From: Bog-159 sp963738345
GTDB taxonomy: Bacteria > Acidobacteriota > Terriglobia > Bryobacterales > Bryobacteraceae
DNA length: 64,000 nt
Assembly (NCBI GenBank): GCA_963738345.1
Contig: CAVTWI010000002.1
Coordinates: forward strand, 6,820,001-6,884,000
Direction: 5' to 3'
The translations under genes and the position numbers were made by a program. Every line of letters begins with the position of its first letter. Positions within the stretch are counted from its first letter, which is position 1. The notes under the pieces were generated by a model, which worked only from the letters and a program-made list of their open reading frames with translations, searched no databases and was not told where the DNA came from. Positions 26,669-35,883 of the stretch are shown in pieces.

Positions 26669-29130
26669 CTACTCCTGGCGCAGCGCGACGGTTGGGTCTA
26701 AGCGCGCGGCACGTCGCGCTGGAATATAGCAGGCCAGGGCGGCGGCGACAATCAACAGTAACGAGACGGCAGCCAGAGTGGCCGGATCGCTGGCGCGGAC
26801 TCCGTACAATAGCTTCGAAAAGCTGGAGGCGAATTTGGCAAGGGCCAGGGACGCTGCGGCGCCAATAGCGACGCCAGTGAGCGTCAAGCGGAGGCCGCGC
26901 GCCAGGACGAGGCGCAGCACATCCCCCTTGAGTGCGCCGAGCGCCATGCGTATGCCGATTTCGTTAACGCGCTGGGCGGTCGAGTAAGAAACGACGCCGT
27001 AGATTCCTACCCACGCGAGCAGCAATGCCAAGGCGGCGAAGGAGACCAGCAGCAGCATGGGAAAGCGCTGCCGCGCCATGGAGGCGGAAACGAGTTCCGG
27101 CATGGTGCGGATGTTATAAACGGGCTGATCGCTACCGGCTTGGCGGACGGCCTCGCGGATGGCCGGCATCACGTTTGCCAAAGAGAGGGGCGTACGCAGG
27201 GCCACGGTTACTTCGCTGCGAAACACGGGAATGGCTTCGTCCGGCAGTTGGTAGAAGGAGTAATAAAGCTGCGGTTTCTCGCCCATGGAACCATCGAGCC
27301 CGTAATGCTCGACGTGGCCGACAACGCCGACGATCCGGGCGGCGATGTTACTGGCCTGGCCCCAATGCGGGATGGTAAGGGTCTGGCCGATGGGGTTTTG
27401 GCCGGGGAAGAAGCGGCGCGCCATCAGAGTGTCCACGAGGATGACGACCGGGGAATCGACTGTGTCGGAGTGGCTCAGCAGGCGACCATTGAGCAGTGGA
27501 ATTTGCATGGTTCCGATATAGCCGGGACCGATTGGATAATACACCGCGCGCGGAATCTCCGCCATGGATCGCGGTGGTCGCGGACCCACCCAAAAAGGTC
27601 CTTCGTTGTAGGACTTGCTGAGCGGCACGAGTGCCGTAATATCCGCGGCTTCGACGCCGGGGATCTGGCGGATCCGCTCGACCAGGATCGATAGGCGATT
27701 CTGGAGGCGTCCGGAGTGCTCTTTGATGCGGGCGAAAAGCCAACCTGGAAAGTAAGAACGTGCTGCGGATTGAAACCTGGATTTACGCTCCACAAGTTGG
27801 CGATGGTGCGGAGCAGTAAGCTACCGCCGGTCAACAGAACCAGCGCGAGCGCAATCTGCAGGACGGCGAGAATATTTTGGATGCGTTGACGTCCGCCGAG
27901 CATGCCGCGTCCCCCTTCGGCGAGGCCCATGCGCAGGTCTGTTTGGGCGCTTTTGAAGGCTGGAACGAGGCCGAAAACAATTCCAACAGCCAGCGAAACT
28001 CCAAAGGTATACAGCAGAACGGGCGTGTTCAGGCCTATGTTCTCGATACGGGGAACGCTTCCGGGCGCTGTCGCGAGCAAAGCTTTAACACCCCATTGGG
28101 CGAGGGCCAAGCCGACGAATCCGCCGATGCAGGAAAGCTCCAAACTCTCGGCGATGAGTTGCCGCATGATCTGTGTGCGGCCGGCGCCCAACGCCAGGCG
28201 GATAGCAAATTCGCGGGAACGTGCGGCGGAGCGGGCAAGCAGCAGATTGGCAACATTAGCGGTAGCGATCAGCAGGACCAAGCCGACGGCGGCCAGCAAC
28301 AACAGAATGGTGCCTTCGACATCGCCCACCAGCGATTTCTTCAAGGGGACGAGGTAGACTCCCAAGCCGCGTTCAGTGGTGGGGTTGAGATCATCGATGT
28401 GCAGCTGAACGGTGTTCATTTCAGCGAGGGCCTGGGAGACGCTCACTTCGGGCCGGAGGCGGCCAATGCACTGAATATCGTGGACGGTACGATCACCGAT
28501 GTAAAGTGGATTGCGGCGGGCGACGGGCAGGTACACATCAGCCTGGCGATCACCGAAACGAAACTGCGGCTGGAGAACGCCGACGACCGTATAGTCGACT
28601 CCGTTCAAGGTGACATTTTTGCCGAGGGCCGCGGGATTGCCGGCAAAGCGGTCTTGCCAGAGGCGGGCGCTGATGACTGCGGCGGGTGTGCCGCCGGGTT
28701 GGTCCTCTTGGGGCGACAGACCGCGGCCGAGCGCGAGGCGCACCCCCAATGTGGCAAAGAAAGTCGACGAGACTTCCTTGCCGTTGACATGCGCGGGGGG
28801 CCCGGGGCTGGTGAGGTCGAAGCCGCCGTCCGCGAATGCCGCGAGGCGGTCGAAGGAGCGGGAATTGCGCTGCCAGTCGAGAAAATCGGGGTACGAAAGA
28901 TCGGTGGGATAGCCGAGGTTGCGGTTAAACAGGGCTACTTCGACGAGGCGGCCGGGCTGGGGATAGGGAAGCGGGGCGAGCACGACGCCTTGGAACACGC
29001 TGAATATTGCGGTATTGGCGCCGATACCGAGGGCCAGGGTCAGGATCATGGCGAGGGCGAGGCCGGGACTTTTTCGCAGGGAGCGCGCGGCGTAGCGAAA
29101 GTCCTGGAAGAGCCGGTCAAGGCGGTCCAT
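26669..29130 (-). CDS. ADOP-family ABC transporter permease (MacB/FtsX-like duplicated permease, one frame change)
   Basis: About 820 residues with the architecture of acidobacterial duplicated permeases: N-terminal DFRYAARSLRKSPG, a first transmembrane helix LALAMILTLALGIGANTAIFS, periplasmic MacB-like domain with YPDFLDWQ, a central FtsX permease unit with NVANLLLARSA, a second periplasmic domain and a C-terminal FtsX unit (VVSYSTAQRVNEIGIRMALGAL). The frame changes near 27730 (between VLTFQVGFSP and IKEHSGRLQ), a single indel. No ATPase gene is adjacent. The substrate is unknown; MacB-type systems export peptides or drugs or act as mechanotransmitters. It is convergent with obgE. Confidence 0.87.
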
Positions 29131-29180
29131 GGGGGTATGGTACACCGGCGGGGCTATAATAAGGGTAAATAGGAGGGCAG

Positions 29181-29870
29181 ATGCATCGAACGATTTTAAT
29201 GGCCGTGGCGCCCCTGGCGCTGGCTGGTTTTACCTTCGGCGCGGCGATCCCCGCGCACAATATTTATGGCAATTATGTGGAGGCGCGTACGGCGGACGTT
29301 TACACCGGGCCGTGCTTCGCTAACTCGGAAGTCGGACTTTCCGGGCAGCTTGCGGTATTCGGCTGGAAGGTTACTAAGGGCTCGTGGCAGGGCGTGGATC
29401 TGGACGGCATGTCGGTGGTGGGGGTGGTCCGCGCGCATCATACACTGGGCGATGTGTACGAAACCGCATATCCGGTGAAGGCGGTGATGATCGTGGACAG
29501 CCGCGCGAATGTGGAGCAGCGGATGGCGCTGCAGAGTTTCGCCAAACATATGGCTGGCGATCTGTTGCAGGATGTGGTGCGCGTGGATTATCAGCCGGTA
29601 GATCTGACTTTTGCGGATAACAATGTCCACAGCATGCAGGCGAGCCTGACGGCCGGGAATCTGGCGAAGATCACGACACGGGCCCTTGATGGCGGCGATC
29701 AGATTTGCCATAACGAAGAGGTGTGGTACAGGCCTCTGACTAAGTTGGACCACGCTATGCCGGCCTATTCGCTGGCGAACCAGTGGAAGGGCGAGGGCCT
29801 GGGTACCACGTGGAGTAATCCGGATAAGCGCAGCGCGTTCGTGGGATCGTTTACAAGCGAATCAGAGTAA
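29181..29870 (+). CDS. DUF1326-like secreted protein
   Basis: A 229-aa protein with a signal peptide (TILMAVAPLALAGFTFGAA). The core NYVEARTADVYTGPCFANSEVGL and WQGVDLDGMSVVGVVRAHHTLGD matches the DUF1326 family, whose function is unknown. A TATAAT at 29154-29159 and Shine-Dalgarno AGGAGG at 29171-29176 support the ATG at 29181. The downstream aldo/keto reductase gene begins 20 bases later on the same strand, so they may be one transcript. Confidence 0.8.
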   Translation: MHRTILMAVAPLALAGFTFGAAIPAHNIYGNYVEARTADVYTGPCFANSEVGLSGQLAVFGWKVTKGSWQGVDLDGMSVVGVVRAHHTLGDVYETAYPVKAVMIVDSRANVEQRMALQSFAKHMAGDLLQDVVRVDYQPVDLTFADNNVHSMQASLTAGNLAKITTRALDGGDQICHNEEVWYRPLTKLDHAMPAYSLANQWKGEGLGTTWSNPDKRSAFVGSFTSESE

Positions 29871-29889
29871 GTGCCGGGGGGCAACATAT

Positions 29890-30852
29890 ATGAAGATCTC
29901 ACGCCGTGACTTTCTGGGAACGGCTGCGGTAACTGGCGCGACCGCGCTGACTGCGGCGGACGCGATGCCGACGCGCATCCTGGGCCGCACGGGTGCGCGC
30001 GTCTCGATTCTGGCGATGGGCGGAGGCAGCCGCTTCCTGATGTACAAGGACGAAGACAAGGCGCTGGAGGCTTTGAACCGGGCTTTCGACTTGGGCATCA
30101 CGTACATGGACACGGCGTACAGCTACGGCAACGGGCTGAGCGAAGAGCGTGTGGGCAAGGTGATGAAGACACGCCGGAAGGGCGTCTTTCTGGCCACCAA
30201 GATCGACGCGCGCAAGGGCGATGAGGCACAGCGCATTATCGAAGGCGGCCTGAAGCGGATGCAGACGGATCAGTTGGACCTGATCCACGTACACAGCTTA
30301 ACGGACGAGAACGATCTGGCCGCCGTCGAAGCGCCGGACGGTATTCTGAAGGTGCTGCTGAAACTGCGGGACCAGAAGGTGACGCGCTTTATCGGGGTGA
30401 CCAGCCATACGGATCCGGTGGTGCTGAAGACGGCGCTCGAGCGGCACGATTTCGATTGTACGCAGATGGCGTTGAACGCGGCGCGGGCCGGGATGCGGGG
30501 CGGCAAGAACGGCATGGAGCCGAATCCGAATTTGAAGGCCAGCTTCGAAGAGGTGGCGCTACCGGTGGCGCGCGGGAAGAAGATGGGTGTGATCGCCATG
30601 AAAGTCTTCGCGCAGGAAGCGCTGGTAGGGCAGGCACCCGCGGCGAAACTGTTGTACTATCCACTCTCGCTGCCCGGTGTGACGCTTGCGGTGGCGGGCA
30701 TGCCGAAGTTCGAGTTCATTGACCAGAACGTGGCGCTGGCAAAGGCATTCAAGCCGCTGCCGGGCGATGAGATGCGGCAGTTGTCGGCGGGCTTGGCGGC
30801 ACACAATAAAGTGGCGCTTGACCGGTTTTTCAGTTCGCACGTCGACTGTTAG
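29890..30852 (+). CDS. Tat-exported aldo/keto reductase
   Basis: A 320-aa protein with a twin-arginine signal (SRRDFLGTAAVTGATALTAA), so it is exported folded with its cofactor. The AKR core begins TRILGRTGARVSILAMGGG; the Asp/Tyr pair is in YMDTAYSYGNGLSEE, the Lys in VFLATKIDARK and the His in LDLIHVHSLTD. The C terminus ends in a single Cys. Substrate unknown. It is paralogous in fold to the cytoplasmic-type aldo/keto reductase near 21 kb but only distantly. Its stop overlaps the convergent hydrolase gene by 4 bases. Confidence 0.9.
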   Translation: MKISRRDFLGTAAVTGATALTAADAMPTRILGRTGARVSILAMGGGSRFLMYKDEDKALEALNRAFDLGITYMDTAYSYGNGLSEERVGKVMKTRRKGVFLATKIDARKGDEAQRIIEGGLKRMQTDQLDLIHVHSLTDENDLAAVEAPDGILKVLLKLRDQKVTRFIGVTSHTDPVVLKTALERHDFDCTQMALNAARAGMRGGKNGMEPNPNLKASFEEVALPVARGKKMGVIAMKVFAQEALVGQAPAAKLLYYPLSLPGVTLAVAGMPKFEFIDQNVALAKAFKPLPGDEMRQLSAGLAAHNKVALDRFFSSHVDC

Positions 30853-31721
30853 TTTTTCAGTAGACCGCGCGAACCGAGCCATTCGTAAAAACGCTCGATC
30901 CAGTGATCGGAGGGCAAGCCTTGTTTGCGCATACCGAAGCCGTGGCCGCCTTGGGCGTACATGTGCAGTTCGGCAGGCTTCTTGGCGGTGGTCCACTGAG
31001 TGTACAACTGCACGCTATCGGGGGCGAGGTTTAACTGGTCGTCGGCCGCGGCCGACAGAAACATCGGCGGCGCGTCGGATGGCACGGGTGTATCCTTCAT
31101 ACCTGCAGCAGCGGCATAGATGGGCGCGACAAAGGCGGGTCGTCCTTCTGCAGCGTAGTGAAGGCCCACGGCGGCGGTAACAGTGCCACCCGCGGAGAAG
31201 CCTATGATGCCAACGCGGTCGGCGCGAAGCCCCCAGTCCGCGGCATGCTTACGCACATAGGCCACGGATGCGAGGCCATCGGCGACGGAGAGCGGCAGGA
31301 TTTTGCTCAGCATCTGGCCAAACTTCTTTTGATCTTTGAAATCGTCGGCGAATTCCTGGGTGGCATCCTCGCCGGTGTGCGCGATCCGGTACTTCACGAC
31401 GAAGGCGGTGATGCCTTTGGATGCCAGCCATTTCGCGACATCGATTCCTTCGCTGTTGATCGAGAGTGCCATGAAGCCTCCACCCGGGCAGATGACCACG
31501 GACGTGCCGGTGGCGAGAGCGGGGTCGGGCTTGTAGAGGGTAAGCGTGGGCTGGGTCACATTGCTGACTACCTCCGTGTTCCAGACTTTAGAGAAGTATT
31601 GCTTTTCGGGATAGTTCCAGTCCTCGGAACCCGGCGCGGGGCCGGGGTAAAGGCGGATGAATTCCTGCGCGCCGAGTGAGGCGACGGTCAGGAGAAGGAG
31701 GCACAGATTTCGCAGTTTCAT
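30849..31721 (-). CDS. Secreted alpha/beta hydrolase (acetylxylan esterase-like)
   Basis: A 290-aa protein from ATG 31721, chosen because it gives a signal peptide KLRNLCLLLLTVASLGAQ; a longer frame to 31778 would run into the divergent promoter. Alpha/beta-hydrolase features: oxyanion-hole region VVICPGGGFMALS, nucleophile elbow GIIGFSAGG, and the His in AQGGHGFGM. It resembles the BD-FAE/acetylxylan esterase group that deacetylates plant polysaccharides; the substrate is inference. Confidence 0.86.
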   Translation of the reverse strand: MKLRNLCLLLLTVASLGAQEFIRLYPGPAPGSEDWNYPEKQYFSKVWNTEVVSNVTQPTLTLYKPDPALATGTSVVICPGGGFMALSINSEGIDVAKWLASKGITAFVVKYRIAHTGEDATQEFADDFKDQKKFGQMLSKILPLSVADGLASVAYVRKHAADWGLRADRVGIIGFSAGGTVTAAVGLHYAAEGRPAFVAPIYAAAAGMKDTPVPSDAPPMFLSAAADDQLNLAPDSVQLYTQWTTAKKPAELHMYAQGGHGFGMRKQGLPSDHWIERFYEWLGSRGLLKN

Positions 31722-31742
31722 ATTGCCGTTCAGTGTATCGCG

Positions 31743-31771
31743 TTGACGGAGGGTGTGAGTTGACGTATAGT
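31743..31771 (+). promoter_or_regulatory. Sigma70-type promoter of the GloVer-repeat gene
   Basis: TTGACG at 31743-31748, a 17-base spacer, then TATAGT at 31766-31771. The ATG at 31779 follows 7 bases later, so transcription should start at the start codon. This is the clearest two-box promoter in the window. Confidence 0.65.
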
Positions 31772-31778
31772 GAAACAC

Positions 31779-33137
31779 ATGATTTTCAAGGGACGGGTGC
31801 TGTTGACAGGATTGTTGACACTTACTGCGGCGATGGCACAGATGTCGTCGCCCGCGCTACGAACGGTTTACACTTTTAACGGCAACGACGGGCGTCTGCC
31901 ACTTACAGGCTTGGCCTTCGCCAAGGGGGCGGATGGGGGGCCGGTTTTCTACGGGACCACTTTTAATGGCGGCGATAATAATGCGGGTACGGTTTTCTCA
32001 CTAACTCCGCCGACTACTCCTGGAGGGGGTGGGACGCACACGGTGTTACTGAGCTTTAATACGCGCGATGGGGCGAACCCGTCGGCGTCGGTAGTGATTG
32101 GCGAAGATGGTACTTTGTATGGGACCACGTCGTATGGCGGTGTGGTTTACGCTTTGACACCGCCGGCGATTCCGGGCGGCGCATGGTCCGAGAAGGTGTT
32201 GCACCGCTTCACGGGTAGTGGCCGGGATGGCTCCGATCCGGACGGCGCGCTGGCGATAGGGAGCGATGGGACGATCTACGGCACGACGTTGTATGGCGGA
32301 TCGGGATCCGTATGCGGCACATCCGGATGCGGGACGGTCTTCGCACTGACGCCGCCAGGAACGCCGGATGGCGCCTGGACAGAGACGATTCTGCATAGCT
32401 TCGGCGGTGCTCCCTACGACGGTGCGCTGCCGTATGGAGGCGTGGTGCTGGCGGGCGGAATCCTGTACGGGACGACTAACTACGGCGGAAATGGACCGTG
32501 CGATGCGGCAGGCGAGTTAGGTTGCGGCACGGTATTTTCACTGACTCCACCGGCGGCAGGGGGTGCGGAATGGAAGGAGGCGGTGCTGCATAATTTCGCG
32601 GGGGGCAGCGATGGGGCGATGCCTTACCGGCGGGTCGCGGTGTCCGACGGAGTTTTATACGGCACCACGCGCACGGGCGGAGAGGGCCCTTGCCTGAATC
32701 CCGGCGAAGCCATTCACGGGTGTGGGACGGTATATTCTTTGACGCCACGGGCGGGGGGCGAGTGGGTGGAGAAGGTGTTGCACGTCTTCATGGGCTCGCC
32801 CGGGGACGGAGCCAATCCATACGCCCCTTTAACGGTGGGTAGCGGCGGGATACTCTACGGCACTACGTATGGGGGTGGGAATTTAACCCAGTGTCCGGAC
32901 ACCATGGGATGCGGCACAGTGTTCTCACTGGCTCCGCCCACGTCAGGCGGAGATTGGACCGAGCAGATCCTCTACAATTTCGTGGGATACACCGCGGGGG
33001 GGGCTAATCCGAACGGTGGGGTGGCGCTGCTCGACGGCATGCTTTACGGCACTACTGAGTATGGCGGGGATGTCGAGGGCAGGTGCGCGGGGTCGAATCC
33101 GGGCGGATGCGGCACGATCTACTCTTTGAAGCAGTGA
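31779..33137 (+). CDS. GloVer-repeat secreted protein
   Basis: A 452-aa exported protein: signal peptide MIFKGRVLLTGLLTLTAAMA, then about eight repeats of 45-55 residues with YGTTxxGG, CGTVFSLTPP and GxLYGTT, the pattern of the TIGR03803 (GloVer) repeat, a probable beta-propeller. Function is unknown; export implies a surface or extracellular role. ATG 31779 is preferred over GTG 31770 because the -10 box overlaps the latter. The repeats contain paired Cys (CGTSGCGTVF, CDAAGELGCGTVF) that could form disulfides. Confidence 0.84.
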   Translation: MIFKGRVLLTGLLTLTAAMAQMSSPALRTVYTFNGNDGRLPLTGLAFAKGADGGPVFYGTTFNGGDNNAGTVFSLTPPTTPGGGGTHTVLLSFNTRDGANPSASVVIGEDGTLYGTTSYGGVVYALTPPAIPGGAWSEKVLHRFTGSGRDGSDPDGALAIGSDGTIYGTTLYGGSGSVCGTSGCGTVFALTPPGTPDGAWTETILHSFGGAPYDGALPYGGVVLAGGILYGTTNYGGNGPCDAAGELGCGTVFSLTPPAAGGAEWKEAVLHNFAGGSDGAMPYRRVAVSDGVLYGTTRTGGEGPCLNPGEAIHGCGTVYSLTPRAGGEWVEKVLHVFMGSPGDGANPYAPLTVGSGGILYGTTYGGGNLTQCPDTMGCGTVFSLAPPTSGGDWTEQILYNFVGYTAGGANPNGGVALLDGMLYGTTEYGGDVEGRCAGSNPGGCGTIYSLKQ

Positions 33138-33152
33138 GCGCGGGGGGGGGAT

Positions 33153-33365
33153 TTAGCGGTCGGAACTCCCTTGTTCTTTCTCCCGGGCCCGTTCCTTCTC
33201 CGCCAGCCATTGCTGGACTTCCAGCTTATCCAGCCGGGACTCGTGTGTCACGGCAATATCATGCAGATGGCGCGTGGCCGAGGCTAAACTAGCGGTAGCC
33301 TCTTTCAGCACCAAACTCTCGTCGTACAACCTGCCGAGAGCATCCCAGAACTGGTTGTCCAGCAT
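33153..33365 (-). CDS. Small hypothetical helical protein
   Basis: A 70-aa protein MLDNQFWDALGRLYDESLVL with a charged C-terminal coiled-coil-like stretch (ESRLDKLEVQQWLAEKERAR). The ATG at 33365 has GAGGTG seven bases upstream, which favours it over an ATG or TTG 24 bases earlier. No family is recognised. It stands alone, convergent with the GloVer-repeat gene. Confidence 0.55.
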   Translation of the reverse strand: MLDNQFWDALGRLYDESLVLKEATASLASATRHLHDIAVTHESRLDKLEVQQWLAEKERAREKEQGSSDR

Positions 33366-33452
33366 AATCACCTCATTTTCCCACAACAAACCACACCTGT
33401 TGACTGTTTTCCCAAACAGGCTGCTGCAGAGGAGACACCATACTGGCGGATT

Positions 33453-33821
33453 TTATAGACTGGCTCCGAATGCCAGCAGACGGCCATCGCAATCCTTCAC
33501 CACGAATTCGCGCGCGTTCCATGGCATGCAAGCTAGGCCCCTAACGAATTCCACTCCGCGGGCCGTGTATTCCGCGAAGAGCGCGTCGACATCATCGACG
33601 AAGAGGTAGGCATCAAGCAGTTCGTCCGGGTATTTATTTGGATTGGCTGTGGGCGGCTCGGCGCAGCGGAAGTGAATCACCTGTTGGTCGCGCGCCACGA
33701 TGGCATAGACAGGCGGATCGAGCCAGGTGCCCAGACACTCGAAGCCAAGCATGTCTTTGTAATAGGCCAGAGTAGCTGGGATATCCATGGTGAAGAATAC
33801 AGGGACAATTTGGCGGAGCAT
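33453..33821 (-). CDS. VOC family protein (glyoxalase/bleomycin-resistance fold)
   Basis: A 122-aa single-module VOC protein: MLRQIVPVFFTMDIPATLAY opens with the typical strand-helix, DMLGFECLGTW follows, and DAYLFVDDVDALFAEYTARG and VKDCDGRLLAFG close the second half-module. The set of metal ligands cannot be assigned with confidence. These proteins are dioxygenases, glyoxalases or antibiotic-binding proteins; the substrate is unknown. A second VOC gene lies 7 bases upstream on the same strand, so the two form a pair. Confidence 0.85.
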   Translation of the reverse strand: MLRQIVPVFFTMDIPATLAYYKDMLGFECLGTWLDPPVYAIVARDQQVIHFRCAEPPTANPNKYPDELLDAYLFVDDVDALFAEYTARGVEFVRGLACMPWNAREFVVKDCDGRLLAFGASL

Positions 33822-33828
33822 GTGTCTC

Positions 33829-34209
33829 TTATAGGTCGTGGTGGAAATCGTAGAAGACACGAATCAGGTTGCCATCCAGATCGGCGGCGATAAACTCGCG
33901 CAAGTTCCACGGTTTATCTTCGGGCTCGGAAACGAGTTTAGCCTGCGCGGCCTTCCATTCGGCGAAGAGTTCGTCCACCTCAGCCTTGGTGTGAACATTG
34001 AGCCAGAAAAGTATTGGGCCGCGGTTCCCGTAGGGTTCGCGGAAGGAGCGATTGGTGATGAACAGCCGGCAATTTCCCCTGAATATGCCCGCGATTCCAC
34101 CTTTGTCGTCACCCCAACCAAACGTGAAGCCCAGCGTTTTGACATAGTAAGCCACGGCTTTATCGACGTCGGCGGCAGGAATTTCCGGGACCGGTGCGGG
34201 AAGAGTCAT
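33829..34209 (-). CDS. VOC family protein
   Basis: A 126-aa protein from ATG 34209 (MTLPAPVPEIPAADVDKAVA), with AYYVKTLGFTFGWGDD, GNRGPILFWLNVHTKAEVDELF and the terminal FIAADLDGNLIRVF typical of the vicinal-oxygen-chelate fold. It is upstream of a second VOC gene with a 7-base gap and probably co-transcribed. Substrate unknown. The frame stays open upstream but codons there give Arg-rich sequence and overlap the divergent bacilliredoxin promoter. Confidence 0.85.
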   Translation of the reverse strand: MTLPAPVPEIPAADVDKAVAYYVKTLGFTFGWGDDKGGIAGIFRGNCRLFITNRSFREPYGNRGPILFWLNVHTKAEVDELFAEWKAAQAKLVSEPEDKPWNLREFIAADLDGNLIRVFYDFHHDL

Positions 34210-34376
34210 GCGGTTATGCGGAATATCGTAGCATGCGCGGGGTTTACGATACCATGGCGGAATGCCGTTCTCGCGCCGCCAGTTACTGGCTTCGACGCCT
34301 CTGTGGATGGCCGGTTGCGCGCTGCGGCGGGGATGCGGCAGCCTCGGCGTGGTTAATTCCTCGGGGCCGGACGGGA

Positions 34377-34382
34377 TACAAT
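34377..34382 (+). promoter_or_regulatory. -10 box (TACAAT) of the bacilliredoxin gene
   Basis: TACAAT ends 6 bases before the GTG at 34389; no Shine-Dalgarno. Supports GTG 34389 as the true start and leaderless translation. Confidence 0.45.
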
Positions 34383-34388
34383 CAGACT

Positions 34389-34820
34389 GTGCCATACTCT
34401 GAACTACTTATTGCAGGAATGCGACAGGATCTGACTCGATACGGTGTGGAAGAGGCGAGGACGCCTGACGACGTGGACCGCCTTTTGGGGCCGGGCAGCG
34501 GGACGGTGTTGATGATCGTGAATTCGGTCTGCGGCTGTGCGGCGGGACGGGCCCGGCCGGCAGTGGGAATGGCGCTGCAGCATTCGGCTCGCCCGGACAA
34601 GGTAGCTACCGTTTTTGCCGGCGGTGACGAAGCCGCGGTGGCACACTTGCGCGGGCTGTTAGCGGAGTACCCGCCTTCCTCGCCCTCCATGGCGCTTTTT
34701 CAGGATGGCAAGCCGGTATATATGCTGCACCGGAGCGAGATCGAACGCCGCGAAGCACCGGAAATCGCGGGCATTCTTACTGCCGCGTTTGACAAGTTCT
34801 GCGTGGGGAATAGAGTTTAG
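34389..34820 (+). CDS. BrxA/BrxB-type bacilliredoxin
   Basis: A 143-aa protein starting at GTG: MPYSELLIAGMRQDLTRYGV, with the active site NSVCGCAAG (CGC motif) near residue 50 and the C-terminal part SPSMALFQDGKPVYMLHR. Length and motif match the bacilliredoxin family (formerly DUF1094), which removes bacillithiol or related thiols from proteins by disulfide exchange. Whether this organism makes bacillithiol cannot be seen here. Other upstream starts are unlikely because of the -10 box at 34377. Confidence 0.9.
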   Translation: MPYSELLIAGMRQDLTRYGVEEARTPDDVDRLLGPGSGTVLMIVNSVCGCAAGRARPAVGMALQHSARPDKVATVFAGGDEAAVAHLRGLLAEYPPSSPSMALFQDGKPVYMLHRSEIERREAPEIAGILTAAFDKFCVGNRV

Positions 34821-34877
34821 CGAGCCTCTCCGGGCTGGCAGTTAACTCTTCGCGAGTGGGGGGCGTTCTTACAACGT

Positions 34878-35876
34878 ATGCAACGCTTCCACCGTTTTTT
34901 CGCCGTCGTCGTGGCGCTATCGGCCTCCGGACGGCTTTACGCACAGTCTTGCTGTACAGACGCTTCGGGCGACGGACGACTGGCATTCGTAGGCCGGCAG
35001 AATTCGGTTAACCACATTTATCTTGTGGACGTGGGTGCCTCGGGTATAGCGGGCGGCCCTGTGCGGTTGACGGACGGCGCCGAGGCAGAGAACTATCCTT
35101 CGTGGTCGCCCGACGGTACGCGTCTGGCCTATCAGCGCGATCTGGACGGCAGCGCGATCTACGTGGTGGGCGCGGACGGGGCGGGTTTACAGCGCCTGTC
35201 TCCAACGCCGGGGTTCGACGTGACGCCGAGTTGGACTCCCGACGGATCTGCCATCATTTACGCGAGACTGCACGGCGTGCCGCAAGCGAACCAGCCACAG
35301 ATCACCGACATCCGAGTGATGCAGGCGGATGGCACGGACGACCATGCCATTCTGGCGAATACCCTTTTCAGCGTAGAGCCCAGGTGGTCGGTGAATAACC
35401 AAGTGGTGTTCATGAGCCTGATGAACGGCAGCAATCTGGAAATTTACGTGATGAACGCGGATGGCAGCGGCCTGACGCAGTTGACCAGCGGTGCGAACAA
35501 TGCCGATCCGGTATGGTCGCCGAATGGGGCGCGCATCACGTTTGGGTCGGACCGGGAAGGTGGCGGCAAGCTGAACATCTTCGCCATGAACGCGGACGGG
35601 AGCGCGCAGGCGCCGTTGACCCACTTTGGAGTGCCATATGAAGCGGGCGACACGAATTGGTCGAGCGATGGCCGGAAGATCGTGTTCGAGTACGACATCA
35701 ACGGCGCGAAGCAATCCGATCCGAATGCGTATGCGGAAGTGTGGACGATGAATCCGGATGGCAGTGGCCAAACCAGCACCGGTGTGCAGTGCAGCGATGC
35801 CGGGTGTGCGCCGCGCTGGCAGCCGCGCGGGCTACGATTCTGCTTTGCGCCGGTGGGGCGCGGGAGCGGGCAGTAG
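34878..35876 (+). CDS. Secreted TolB-like/PD40 beta-propeller protein
   Basis: A 332-aa protein with a signal peptide (FFAVVVALSASGRLYA) and about six PD40 repeats: YPSWSPDGTRLAY, TPSWTPDGSAIIY, EPRWSVNNQVVF, DPVWSPNGARITFGSDR, TNWSSDGRKIVFEY, interleaved with VMNADGSGLTQLT and AMNADGSAQAPLT. This is the TolB-type six-bladed propeller without the TolB N-terminal domain. It probably binds a ligand or protein in the periplasm. Function unknown. Confidence 0.84.
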   Translation: MQRFHRFFAVVVALSASGRLYAQSCCTDASGDGRLAFVGRQNSVNHIYLVDVGASGIAGGPVRLTDGAEAENYPSWSPDGTRLAYQRDLDGSAIYVVGADGAGLQRLSPTPGFDVTPSWTPDGSAIIYARLHGVPQANQPQITDIRVMQADGTDDHAILANTLFSVEPRWSVNNQVVFMSLMNGSNLEIYVMNADGSGLTQLTSGANNADPVWSPNGARITFGSDREGGGKLNIFAMNADGSAQAPLTHFGVPYEAGDTNWSSDGRKIVFEYDINGAKQSDPNAYAEVWTMNPDGSGQTSTGVQCSDAGCAPRWQPRGLRFCFAPVGRGSGQ

Positions 35877-35883
35877 GGCCGCG

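Noticed and set aside
27877..29172. 431-codon plus-strand open frame opposite the ADOP permease
   Set aside because: Antisense shadow of a GC-rich gene: Gly/Ala/Glu/Arg-rich with no domain, while the minus strand has a clear permease.
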